A stretch of DNA of 10,827 nucleotides. Origin: JBGPIK01 sp041484845. Its GTDB lineage: Bacteria > Desulfobacterota > Binatia > UBA9968. Where the stretch lies: NCBI GenBank assembly GCA_041484845.1, contig JBGPIK010000223.1, positions 1-10,827 of the forward strand, given 5' to 3'. The notes under the pieces were generated by a model. The model saw nothing but the letters and a program-made list of their open reading frames with translations. It made no database searches and was not told where the DNA came from. Made by a program: the position numbers and the translations under genes. How positions within the stretch are numbered: position 1 is the first letter of the stretch; every line of letters begins with the position of its first letter. Positions 1 through 5,977 of the stretch are shown in pieces.

Positions 1-1
1 C

Positions 2-115
2 GTGCAGGTTCCGGCGTTCTCGAACATCACTCTGGGGTGGTTTGCGGGGGGCCCTCAAGGCACTGTCCCATTGCCCACGGCTGTAGGGCTCATCGCCCTC
101 GCGGGTTCAAAATAA
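2..115 (+). CDS. possible 3' end of an unknown gene, cut by the window edge
   Basis: A reading frame is open from base 2 to a TAA at 113-115, giving about 37 residues that end in TAVGLIALAGSK. By hand count roughly two thirds of its codons end in G or C, which fits real coding. It would converge on msrQ with 13 bp between the two stops. I do not recognise a family. The tail is hydrophobic and glycine-rich, so a membrane or secreted protein is possible. The stretch is short enough to be a chance open frame. Confidence 0.3.
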   Translation: MQVPAFSNITLGWFAGGPQGTVPLPTAVGLIALAGSK

Positions 116-128
116 TGTCGGATTAGGG

Positions 129-815
129 CTAAGACTCGCGCGCCGGCGCAGAGGAGCGTGACGCCGAGGAGCCGGGGTGACTCGAACGGACCTTGATGAG
201 GGTCGAACTCTGGGCCGGCGGGCGGCGGGCTGCCGCTCTGACGCTCGCGAACAATCGGTAGCCAAGCACAAGCGCGAGCACGAACCCATACTGAGCGGGA
301 CGGCGAATGTCGGCTTTGACCAGCCAGTAAAAGTGCAGCACACCCGCAGCCGCGGCGAAATAGACCAGCCGGTGTAATTGCTGCCACCTCTTTCCCAGCC
401 GTCGAATCATTCCTGTCGTCGACGTGATTGCGAGCGGAATGAGGAGAACGAAACCGGTAAAACCGGCGGTGACGAAGGGCCGCTTCATAACGTCTTTTAC
501 GATCGCGTTGAAGTCGAAAAAATGATCTAACACCAAAAACGTCGTGAAATGGAGCACGGCGTAAAAGAACGCGAAGAGCCCCAGCATGCGGCGATACTTA
601 ACCAACGCATTCCAACCAGAAATCTTGCGCAATGGCGTGACACTCAGAGTAGCCAGCAGGAGGATCAAAGCCCAAGAGCCGGTGTGGCGCGTAATCGCAT
701 CGATAGGATTGGCGCCGAGGTTGTCGGTAAAGGCGTTATAGACCAGTTGCGCGAACGGTGCCAAACAAACCACGAAAAGCGCAACGCGTAGCCCGAGCAC
801 GTTTTTCATTGTCAT
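129..815 (-). CDS. msrQ: MsrQ, heme-binding membrane subunit of the periplasmic methionine sulfoxide reductase
   Basis: 228 aa. Inner-membrane cytochrome b-type protein that passes electrons from the quinone pool or a flavin reductase to MsrP. It shows the ferric-reductase-like transmembrane architecture: hydrophobic segments near residues 8-28, 48-62, 77-97, 117-135, 150-167 and 176-192. Histidines at 89, 148 and 161 match in order and spacing the heme-ligand histidines known for this family, and H44 is also present. The motif WQQLHRLVYF around 144-153 is characteristic. The start is the ATG at 815, only 4 bp after the msrP stop; a second ATG two codons later is equally possible. The last ~35 residues are Ser/Arg/Pro-rich and extend past the usual family end. 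The gene order msrP-msrQ on one strand supports the assignment strongly. Confidence 0.93.
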   Translation of the reverse strand: MTMKNVLGLRVALFVVCLAPFAQLVYNAFTDNLGANPIDAITRHTGSWALILLLATLSVTPLRKISGWNALVKYRRMLGLFAFFYAVLHFTTFLVLDHFFDFNAIVKDVMKRPFVTAGFTGFVLLIPLAITSTTGMIRRLGKRWQQLHRLVYFAAAAGVLHFYWLVKADIRRPAQYGFVLALVLGYRLFASVRAAARRPPAQSSTLIKVRSSHPGSSASRSSAPARES

Positions 816-819
816 CCGC

Positions 820-1794
820 TTAGTAGAACTTTTTTAAGTCCATGCCTTTATACAGACTCGCGACTTGCTCGCCGTAGCCGTTAAACGGCAGCGTCTTGCG
901 GCGCAAAAATTCGCCGATCCGTCGTTCCGTCGCCTGGCTCCAGCGCGGATGGTCCACGTCGGGATTGACGTTGGAGTAAAACCCGTATTCCTGCGGCGCC
1001 TGCAGGTTCCATGCTGTTGGCGGCTGTTTGTCGACGAAGCGCACCTTGACGATCGATTTGATGCTTTTGAAGCCGTACTTCCACGGCACGACGAGCCGCA
1101 GCGGAGCGCCGTTCTGGTTCGGAAGCACTTCGCCGTAAAGACCGACGGAGATAATGGTCAGCGGGTGCATGGCCTCGTCCATTCGGAGCCCTTCGCCGTA
1201 TGGCCATTCCAGGACATCGCCGAATAGGCTCTTCTGTTGGCCGGGCAAGCGCTTTGGATCATAAAGCGTAGCAAATTGCACGAACTTGGCGTTGCCCGTG
1301 GGTTGAACTTCATTAATCAGCGCGCTTAAGGGAAAACCTATCCAGGGAATCACCATTGACCAGGCTTCGACACAACGCAGGCGGTAGATTCGCTCTTCAA
1401 GCGGGCTGAGCTTCATGATCTGATCGATGTCGTAGGTTTTGGGTTTTTTCACTTCCCCCTCGATGGTCACGGACCATGGTCGGGTGATCAGATACTTGGC
1501 GTTTTGTGCCGGGTCAGTTTTCTCAACTCCCAACTCGTAAAAGTTATTGTAGTTGGTGATGTCTTTGAGGGAGTTTAGTTTCTCAGTGGTGCTATAGGAG
1601 CTCTTGCGTACGTTCGCGAGTTTCTCACCGGCGACGGCTTGGCGGGTCGAAAAGAGGGAGTCAGCGCCGCTGACCACCGCGCCCGCAGAAAGCGCGGCCG
1701 CCGACGCCGCGAGAATGAATTGGCGCCGATTCACATAGAGTTCTTTGCTGGTAATTTCCGAGGACTTTAAATCAGACGGTTTTTTGATCAGCAT
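820..1794 (-). CDS. msrP: MsrP, molybdopterin catalytic subunit of periplasmic methionine sulfoxide reductase
   Basis: 324 aa. Periplasmic Mo-cofactor enzyme of the sulfite-oxidase fold that reduces protein-bound methionine sulfoxide, repairing oxidised envelope proteins. The N-terminus carries a twin-arginine signal, NRRQFILAASAAALSAGA (residues 22-39), with a likely cleavage after AVA at residue 55. The Mo-coordinating cysteine is C141 in RLRCVEAWSMVIPW. Other family landmarks are VTIEGEVKKP (109-118), the NGAPLRLVVPWKYGFKSIKSI stretch, and PTAWN. Length agrees with the family. The start ATG has a weak GAGG about 10 nt upstream. It is the first gene of the msrPQ unit, 4 bp from msrQ. In other bacteria msrPQ responds to reactive chlorine or oxidative stress; here an inverted repeat at 1881-1907 is a candidate control site. 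Confidence 0.95.
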   Translation of the reverse strand: MLIKKPSDLKSSEITSKELYVNRRQFILAASAAALSAGAVVSGADSLFSTRQAVAGEKLANVRKSSYSTTEKLNSLKDITNYNNFYELGVEKTDPAQNAKYLITRPWSVTIEGEVKKPKTYDIDQIMKLSPLEERIYRLRCVEAWSMVIPWIGFPLSALINEVQPTGNAKFVQFATLYDPKRLPGQQKSLFGDVLEWPYGEGLRMDEAMHPLTIISVGLYGEVLPNQNGAPLRLVVPWKYGFKSIKSIVKVRFVDKQPPTAWNLQAPQEYGFYSNVNPDVDHPRWSQATERRIGEFLRRKTLPFNGYGEQVASLYKGMDLKKFY

Positions 1795-1880
1795 CGTATT
1801 TTTCCCTCGCTAGAAAAAGGCTTGTCTCCCGCCCACGGATTGAGGATCGATGTATGTCTGAAAACGCTGTTCAAGCCTGC

Positions 1881-1907
1881 CGTGTCACCTTACCTTTAGA
1901 TGACACG
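1881..1907. promoter_or_regulatory. inverted repeat CGTGTCA-N13-TGACACG, candidate operator of msrPQ
   Basis: Perfect 7-bp arms at 1881-1887 and 1901-1907 are separated by 13 bp, so arm centres lie 20 bp apart, about two helical turns. This is the geometry expected for a dimeric regulator. It lies 87-113 bp upstream of the msrP start codon. The regulator is unknown; a simple hairpin or chance repeat is possible. Confidence 0.35.
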
Positions 1908-1926
1908 TGCGCCGTTTTGGCAACCA

Positions 1927-2080
1927 GCAGGCTGCTGAAAAAGACTCATATGCTTCGTTGCGCGAAATCGCCTCGCACCAACGTACTGGCTAAGTACGCC
2001 TCCGCTTAGCCTGTCCTGAGCGAAGCCGAAGGATCAATTTTTCGCGCGCCTCGCCTCTGAGATCTTCTTGAGCAGCCTGC
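1927..2080. repeat. MITE-like element, 154 bp, with 18-bp imperfect terminal inverted repeats
   Basis: The left end GCAGGCTGCTGAAAAAGA (1927-1944) and the reverse complement of the right end (2063-2080) agree at 15 of 18 positions, including the first ten. The interior codes for nothing but contains a perfect 7-bp inverted repeat, GGCTAAG (1988-1994) and CTTAGCC (2005-2011). The size, terminal repeats and lack of coding capacity fit a miniature inverted-repeat element. I could not identify a clear target-site duplication. Elements beginning with this GCAGGCTGCTGAAAAA-type end are, to my recollection, dispersed in many environmental genomes, but I cannot check this. Confidence 0.6.
2012..2033. 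repeat. short dispersed repeat of the TGTCCTGAGCGAAG..GAAGGA type, nested in the MITE-like element
   Basis: The sequence reads TGTCCTGAGCGAAG followed by CCGAAGGA. It resembles a short dispersed intergenic repeat that I recall in many unrelated bacterial genomes. Here it sits inside the larger 1927-2080 inverted-repeat element, directly after the right arm of that element's internal hairpin. Confidence 0.45.
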
Positions 2081-2190
2081 AAACAGAGTGTTTCCGCAAC
2101 CTGCTAGATAACCGCGCTGTTAATTATATGACGAAGGGGTTAAAACCGGATGTCGGGACCAGTATGCCAAGGTTTGATCGTTAGGGAAAT

Positions 2191-2209
2191 AGGGGGCACG
2201 GGGCCCCCT
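2191..2209 (-). terminator. GC-rich hairpin downstream of the 69-aa gene
   Basis: Perfect 7-bp arms AGGGGGC (2191-2197) and GCCCCCT (2203-2209) enclose a 5-nt loop. The hairpin starts 22 nt past the stop of the minus-strand 69-aa gene. On that strand it is followed only by ATTTCCC, not a solid T-run, so termination would be weak or factor-assisted. Confidence 0.45.
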
Positions 2210-2231
2210 GTTCGTTCAATGAAGGGCGTGT

Positions 2232-2441
2232 TTAATGGAGGACTTGCTTTTGCTCGGCCGGTTCGTCGAAATCCGTATCCAGATCAATAGGATGCGACGC
2301 CTTCTTAAGGATCTCAATTAACGCGAGCCGTGCCAGGCGGTAAGCTTGCTTATCGCTATCGGAATATTCAAACGCCACTTCGCTTGCTGCTGCGATCAGG
2401 TCTCCAAGTGTCGTTTCGAGTCTTTTGCTATTGCTTTGCAT
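2232..2441 (-). CDS. small acidic protein of unknown function
   Basis: 69 aa. I do not recognise a family. The sequence is mostly helix-compatible (LGDLIAAASEVAFEYSDSDK, then AYRLARLALIEILKKAS) and ends in an acidic tail, PIDLDTDFDEPAEQ. There is no signal peptide, membrane segment or cysteine, so it is likely a small cytoplasmic protein, perhaps an adaptor or DNA-associated helper, but this is not shown. The ATG at 2439-2441 has AAGGA about 10 nt upstream. It is the last gene of a possible mutY-mtgA-this unit, 174 bp beyond the mtgA stop, and is followed by the hairpin at 2191-2209. The balanced amino-acid composition makes a real gene likely. Confidence 0.6.
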   Translation of the reverse strand: MQSNSKRLETTLGDLIAAASEVAFEYSDSDKQAYRLARLALIEILKKASHPIDLDTDFDEPAEQKQVLH

Positions 2442-2615
2442 TTGTTGAGCATCCTTTCCGTTACCTTATATCAGTTGACCTCTTTGCGCCTGGGACCGAA
2501 CCAGGACCCCGGCTGGTTAGACAATTATTCTGTCGTTTATCTTTTAGACGTTTGGATAGCGAAAAAAGATCTACAAAATCTTCAGGCGCGCGCTCGGTTC
2601 TGAAAGGGTGGGGGA

Positions 2616-3377
2616 CTATTCTGTTTCAAGCAAAAAGGGAGCTTCTTGCTCGATTTTTTGGAAGAGCGGGACTTGCTTCGCGCGATCGTATTCCTCTTTG
2701 GTGAGATAGCCCACGCTGGCCAACCGTCCAAGAATGACGTTTCTGCGGTAATGCAGACCCTTTTCCCGTGAATCTCGCGGGCTTGGAAGGAGAGCGGCGA
2801 GCGTAGCCGCTTCGAGAATGTCAAGATCGGCCGCCGATTTACCAAAGTAATGGCGGGCCGCCGCCTCCGCGCCGTAGACGTTGCGTCCCCACTCCACGAC
2901 ATTTAAGTAAATCTCGAAAATCCGTCTCTTGGGGAGCGCCTGTTCCAGTTGCCAGGCGATAATAATCTCTTTGGCCTTGCGTAGTGGATTCTTTGACGGG
3001 TTGAGGTAAAGGTTTTTTGCCAGTTGCATGGTGATGGTGCTGCCGCCACGCCTGAAGCTCCCGGTCTCCAGATCCTTTTTCAGCGCCTCTTTAAGTTCGA
3101 CAACGTCAACGCCTTTATGGCTGAAAAAAGATGCGTCCTCGCTGAGCAAAATGGCTTTTTTGAGATGTTCCGAAATTGCCCCATAGGGCTGCCAAATCTG
3201 CTGGCGTGGCGCCCGAAACCCCTTCTGCTTATACTCTTGGTCGCGCAACTCCATCAAAGCCGAGCTCTTGGGATTCCTGGTTCTGAGGACGGAAACATCA
3301 GGCAGCGTGTAATAGAAATAAACGAGTACGCCGATGACGGCTGTCAAAATAATGCTTTTAAAGAAAACTTTTTTCAT
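2616..3377 (-). CDS. mtgA: MtgA, monofunctional peptidoglycan glycosyltransferase (GT51)
   Basis: 253 aa. Polymerises lipid II into glycan strands on the periplasmic face of the inner membrane. An N-terminal membrane anchor spans about residues 5-24. The GT51 motifs follow in order: EDASFFSHKG (80-89) with catalytic Glu80, RRGGSTITMQLAKNLYL (109-125), RKAKE (133-137) with the second conserved Glu137, KRRIFEIYLNVVEWG (150-164) and GAEAAARHYF (169-178). There is no transpeptidase domain and the length fits MtgA rather than a class A penicillin-binding protein. The ATG at 3377 lies inside the 3' end of mutY (20-bp overlap), which suggests translational coupling in one transcript. Confidence 0.95.
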   Translation of the reverse strand: MKKVFFKSIILTAVIGVLVYFYYTLPDVSVLRTRNPKSSALMELRDQEYKQKGFRAPRQQIWQPYGAISEHLKKAILLSEDASFFSHKGVDVVELKEALKKDLETGSFRRGGSTITMQLAKNLYLNPSKNPLRKAKEIIIAWQLEQALPKRRIFEIYLNVVEWGRNVYGAEAAARHYFGKSAADLDILEAATLAALLPSPRDSREKGLHYRRNVILGRLASVGYLTKEEYDRAKQVPLFQKIEQEAPFLLETE

Positions 3378-4416
3378 GGGCTGTTAAGAGCTTTGCCGCT
3401 TTCAACGTCATGGACGAAACCGGATAACGGTGGAGAGAGGAGGGCGCGACCCAGCGCCAGTTAGAGTTCGCTAGGCGGATTTCGGCGTGCGGAACTACGT
3501 CGATCAAGAAAATCGGCGCGTGGATTCGTTTGTTCGTGATCGTATGGCGCAGCGCGCCGATGCGCCGATTGCGTCCAAAGCTCCCGGTTACTTCACGCAG
3601 GTGTTGCTTCAGCGCCGCGTGAACGGATTCGTTATCGACGGCGCCGCCCGGGAATTCCCATAACCCGGCGAGTATGCCGCCACCGGAGCGCCGGCGCAGC
3701 AGAAATTTGCCGTTACGCCGGACGATTGCGAGGGGCCAAATAACTTCCTTCAGAACTTGTGAGTGCGGCGCGGCCATTTTCGACACGGCGTGATTTTGCC
3801 TTGCGCGGCAGTGTAATGCCACCGGGCACTCCTGGCAGCGCGGCGTTTTTGGAACACAGAGCGTCGCTCCCAGTTCCATTACGGCCTGATTGAAAGCGGC
3901 GGGCCTTGTCTTCGGCACCAACTGCCTCGCTAATTCGCGAAGCTCCGCCTGACTGCGGAGTCGATAAATTCGGCCCAGCACCCGGCGCGCATTGCCGTCT
4001 AGGGCAGGATAGGCTTGGCCGAAGGCGATGCTCATCAAGGCGCCCGCAGTATAACCGCCGATGCCGGGGAGCGACAAAAGCGTGTCATAATCATCCGGAA
4101 GCTTTCCGTGATGGTTGAGAACCAATTCGCGGGCGCTTTTCTTTAGATTTTCTGCCCGGCGGTAGTAACCGAGACCGGACCACAGAGTGAGCACCTGGCG
4201 CAAGGGCGCTCGCGCCAGAGCCTCTATCGTGGGGAAGCGTTTGAGAAAACGTTGATAATATGGCACCACCGTTGTCACTTGAGTTTGCTGCAACATGGTC
4301 TCAGCAATCCAAATGGCATAGGGGTCGGCGGTCCGGCGCCACGGCAGATCGCGATGATCCTTATCGTACCAGCGCAAGAGCTTGCGGCGAATGGTGGAAA
4401 AATGCTTTGGCGACAT
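3358..4416 (-). CDS. mutY: MutY, A/G-specific adenine DNA glycosylase
   Basis: 352 aa from the chosen start. Removes adenine mispaired with 8-oxoguanine or guanine in base-excision repair. Catalytic Glu39 lies in WIAETMLQQTQV, the helix-hairpin-helix in LPGIGGYTAGAL (116-127), and the active-site Asp140 in YPALDGNARRVLGR. Four cysteines C187-x6-C194-x2-C197-x5-C203 form the [4Fe-4S] cluster loop. The C-terminal part carries a NUDIX-like 8-oxoG-recognition domain, with GLWEFPGG near 268-275. The frame stays open to an ATG at 4545, but the extra 43 residues do not look like MutY, so the ATG at 4414-4416 (MSPKHFSTIRRKLLRWYDK) is preferred. No good Shine-Dalgarno precedes it. It overlaps mtgA by 20 bp. 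Confidence 0.95.
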   Translation of the reverse strand: MSPKHFSTIRRKLLRWYDKDHRDLPWRRTADPYAIWIAETMLQQTQVTTVVPYYQRFLKRFPTIEALARAPLRQVLTLWSGLGYYRRAENLKKSARELVLNHHGKLPDDYDTLLSLPGIGGYTAGALMSIAFGQAYPALDGNARRVLGRIYRLRSQAELRELARQLVPKTRPAAFNQAVMELGATLCVPKTPRCQECPVALHCRARQNHAVSKMAAPHSQVLKEVIWPLAIVRRNGKFLLRRRSGGGILAGLWEFPGGAVDNESVHAALKQHLREVTGSFGRNRRIGALRHTITNKRIHAPIFLIDVVPHAEIRLANSNWRWVAPSSLHRYPVSSMTLKAAKLLTAHEKSFL

Positions 4417-4550
4417 CGACGAAATCACAGATGAATACAACTGCGGAGTAGAGTAAACGAAAAAAATTCGGAAATAAACCAACCGTAGCAATAGGTAGTG
4501 CCTTGAGGGCCCGCGCAAGCCGCCTAGTCCGAATTGCTCACGCATGAGGA

Positions 4551-4700
4551 CGATCGAGAGGCGAGCCCTCCAGAGCCAGGGCGGAGGCTTGGTTCAATGT
4601 TCAAAGTTCTAGGCTTAAGGTTCGAATTCAATTGAACGTTGAACCTGGAACCTTGTACCCTTTCTGTGTGCCTCGCTCCTCCGATCTCACCTCTCGATCG
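4551..4700. repeat. 150-bp MITE-like element with 15-bp terminal inverted repeats and an internal hairpin
   Basis: The left end CGATCGAGAGGCGAG (4551-4565) and the reverse complement of the right end (4686-4700) agree at 14 of 15 positions, including the outer 11 bp. Inside are arms GGTTCAATGTTCAA (4591-4604) and TTGAACGTTGAACC (4632-4645), matching at 13 of 14 positions around a 27-nt loop. I saw no target-site duplication. It could be a mobile miniature element or two nested regulatory hairpins. Confidence 0.5.
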
Positions 4701-4733
4701 ACGCGGTGATACACGCAGAATTTTTGTTGAATT

Positions 4734-4737
4734 GAGG
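4734..4737 (+). promoter_or_regulatory. ribosome binding site deciding the GTG start of the EamA gene
   Basis: GAGG lies 7 nt before the GTG at 4745. No ATG in frame offers a better site, so this supports the GTG start. Confidence 0.6.
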
Positions 4738-4744
4738 CTAACTC

Positions 4745-5608
4745 GTGCTGGCCATCTCATTTGGAATACTAGCTTCCTTTTGTTTTGCCGCCTCTACGGT
4801 GCTGGCCCAGCGCGGCTTGCATTTGGCGCCGACGCCTTGGGGCGCCTGGCTGACCCTCGCCGTCAATTCCGTTTTCTTGTGGACGTTTCACTTTCTGTTG
4901 AAGCCCGCCGCGCCTATTCTCACGGTCCAAAACCTCACTTTCGTTGCCGTCGGTCTGTTTGTTCCCGGGGTAACTCGAGTCTTGACCTTCCGCGGCATAC
5001 GCATCTTGGGAAGCGCGATTACGGCCACCATCGTCAACGCGACGCCGATGTTTTCGACCCTGCTCGCCATGCTTCTTTTGAAGGAGCGCCCCGGCCCGCT
5101 CGTGCTCTTTGGCGCGTCGCTTATCGTTGCCGGCCTGATCGCGATCTCTTGGGAAGGACAGCGTCGCTCGTGGAAAAGAAGCGAGCTGATGTTCCCGTTT
5201 CTTGCCGTGCTGATGTTCGCCATGAAAGATGTGACGGTGCGCTGGGGATTGAGTGGCGGCGATTCGCCCGTGCTGGCAGCCGCCATTGCCGCGCTTACGT
5301 CAACGGTCCAGATCTTTCTTATTCTGCGCTACGTCCAGAAAGAAAGTTTCTCGCTGCCGGTTGGGCGCATCGTGGCCTGGTTCATCGCTTCGGGGATTTT
5401 TACCGGCGGCTCGTTTTTGTTTATGTACCTCGCATTGAGTATGGAGCGAGTGTCGATCATTGGTCCGTTGGTGAACAGTTACGCTGTCTTTGTTCTGGTT
5501 CTCGCGCCCTTTGTGGCACGGCGGATCGAAACGGTGACAGCACGGAAAACGGCCGGCGCGGCTCTGGTCGTGCTGGGGATTTTTTTAATTTCGGCTGGCA
5601 GAGATTAG
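4745..5608 (+). CDS. EamA/DMT-superfamily transporter (10 transmembrane segments)
   Basis: 287 aa, GTG start. Inner-membrane protein of the drug/metabolite transporter superfamily, with two EamA repeats (about residues 2-140 and 150-284) and about ten hydrophobic helices. Family-like features are the positively charged loop GVTRVLTFRGIRILGSAI leading into a helix, then TPMFSTLLAMLLLKERPG near 100-117, the position where family members carry the conserved Glu-Arg after the fourth helix. The second half repeats this with SMERVSIIGPLVNSYAVF and VLAPFVARRIETVTARKTAG. The substrate cannot be told from sequence; members export amino acids, nucleosides or metabolites. It is alone on its strand, divergent from mutY and convergent with the ferredoxin gene 65 bp away. 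Confidence 0.85.
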   Translation: MLAISFGILASFCFAASTVLAQRGLHLAPTPWGAWLTLAVNSVFLWTFHFLLKPAAPILTVQNLTFVAVGLFVPGVTRVLTFRGIRILGSAITATIVNATPMFSTLLAMLLLKERPGPLVLFGASLIVAGLIAISWEGQRRSWKRSELMFPFLAVLMFAMKDVTVRWGLSGGDSPVLAAAIAALTSTVQIFLILRYVQKESFSLPVGRIVAWFIASGIFTGGSFLFMYLALSMERVSIIGPLVNSYAVFVLVLAPFVARRIETVTARKTAGAALVVLGIFLISAGRD

Positions 5609-5673
5609 GTTGGGCGTTCGGGCGACGGAAGGATCGCGATGACCATCAGTCGGTGTCGGTTCTTAGCGTGCGG

Positions 5674-5922
5674 CTACCTCCGGCTTTTGAAGTAGTCGGC
5701 GTTAATTTGTGTAAAGTGCTGCCACTTTGCCGGAACCTCAGCTTCAGGAAAAATGGCTTGCACCGGGCATGCGGGAACGCAGCCGCCGCAATCGATGCAA
5801 TCATCGGGATCGATGTAGAGCATATTGTCCTGATCGGTGCCGTGGATGCAGTCCATCGGACAGACGTCGATGCAACCCTTGTCCTTAACGTCGATGCACG
5901 GTTCGGCGATAACATAGGTCAT
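5674..5922 (-). CDS. seven-iron-type ferredoxin ([3Fe-4S][4Fe-4S]), FdxA-like
   Basis: 82 aa, small soluble electron carrier. The cysteines are C9-x7-C17-x3-C21-P-x2-C25 and C42-x2-C45-x2-C48-x3-C52-P. By analogy with Azotobacter ferredoxin I, C9, C17 and C52 would hold a [3Fe-4S] cluster, and C21, C42, C45 and C48 a [4Fe-4S] cluster, with C25 free. The acidic surface (DVKDKGCIDVCPMDCI, IDPDDCIDCGGC) is usual. The length is shorter than the ~107 aa of Azotobacter ferredoxin I but normal for the FdxA group. GGAG sits about 10 nt before the ATG. It lies 55 bp downstream of the reductive-dehalogenase-like gene on the same strand, so it is a good candidate electron donor for that protein. Confidence 0.92.
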   Translation of the reverse strand: MTYVIAEPCIDVKDKGCIDVCPMDCIHGTDQDNMLYIDPDDCIDCGGCVPACPVQAIFPEAEVPAKWQHFTQINADYFKSRR

Positions 5923-5977
5923 TGCTATGGATCTCCCTTGACTAGGCTCCTGATCTTTTCACGTTTATTTCAAGTCA

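Larger units (their letters stand above)
1795..2231. other. 437-bp intergenic region upstream of msrP
   Basis: No convincing gene in either strand. It holds an inverted repeat 87-113 bp ahead of the msrP start, a MITE-like element at 1927-2080, and a GC-rich hairpin at 2191-2209 just downstream of the 69-aa gene. The rest (about 2081-2190) shows nothing I recognise. Confidence 0.7.
4417..4744. other. 328-bp divergent intergenic region between mutY and the EamA gene
   Basis: No gene seen. It must hold promoters for both directions. Nearly half is occupied by an inverted-repeat element at 4551-4700 with a second hairpin inside it. The minus-strand open frame from 4545 to the mutY start is treated as non-coding. 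Confidence 0.6.

Noticed and set aside
85..99. AGGGC-tcatc-GCCCT hairpin after msrQ as a terminator
   Set aside because: The stem is only 5 bp, there is no T-run on either strand, and it lies inside the possible coding frame at 2-115.
55..387. Minus-strand 110-codon frame at the left edge
   Set aside because: It overlaps the 3' part of msrQ in another frame and has Arg/Pro/Ala-rich low-information composition.
4417..4545. Upstream extension of mutY to the ATG at 4545
   Set aside because: The 43 added residues (hydrophobic/aromatic, YFRIFFVYSTPQLYSS) do not belong to MutY, whose N-terminus begins just before the RKLLRWYDK helix.
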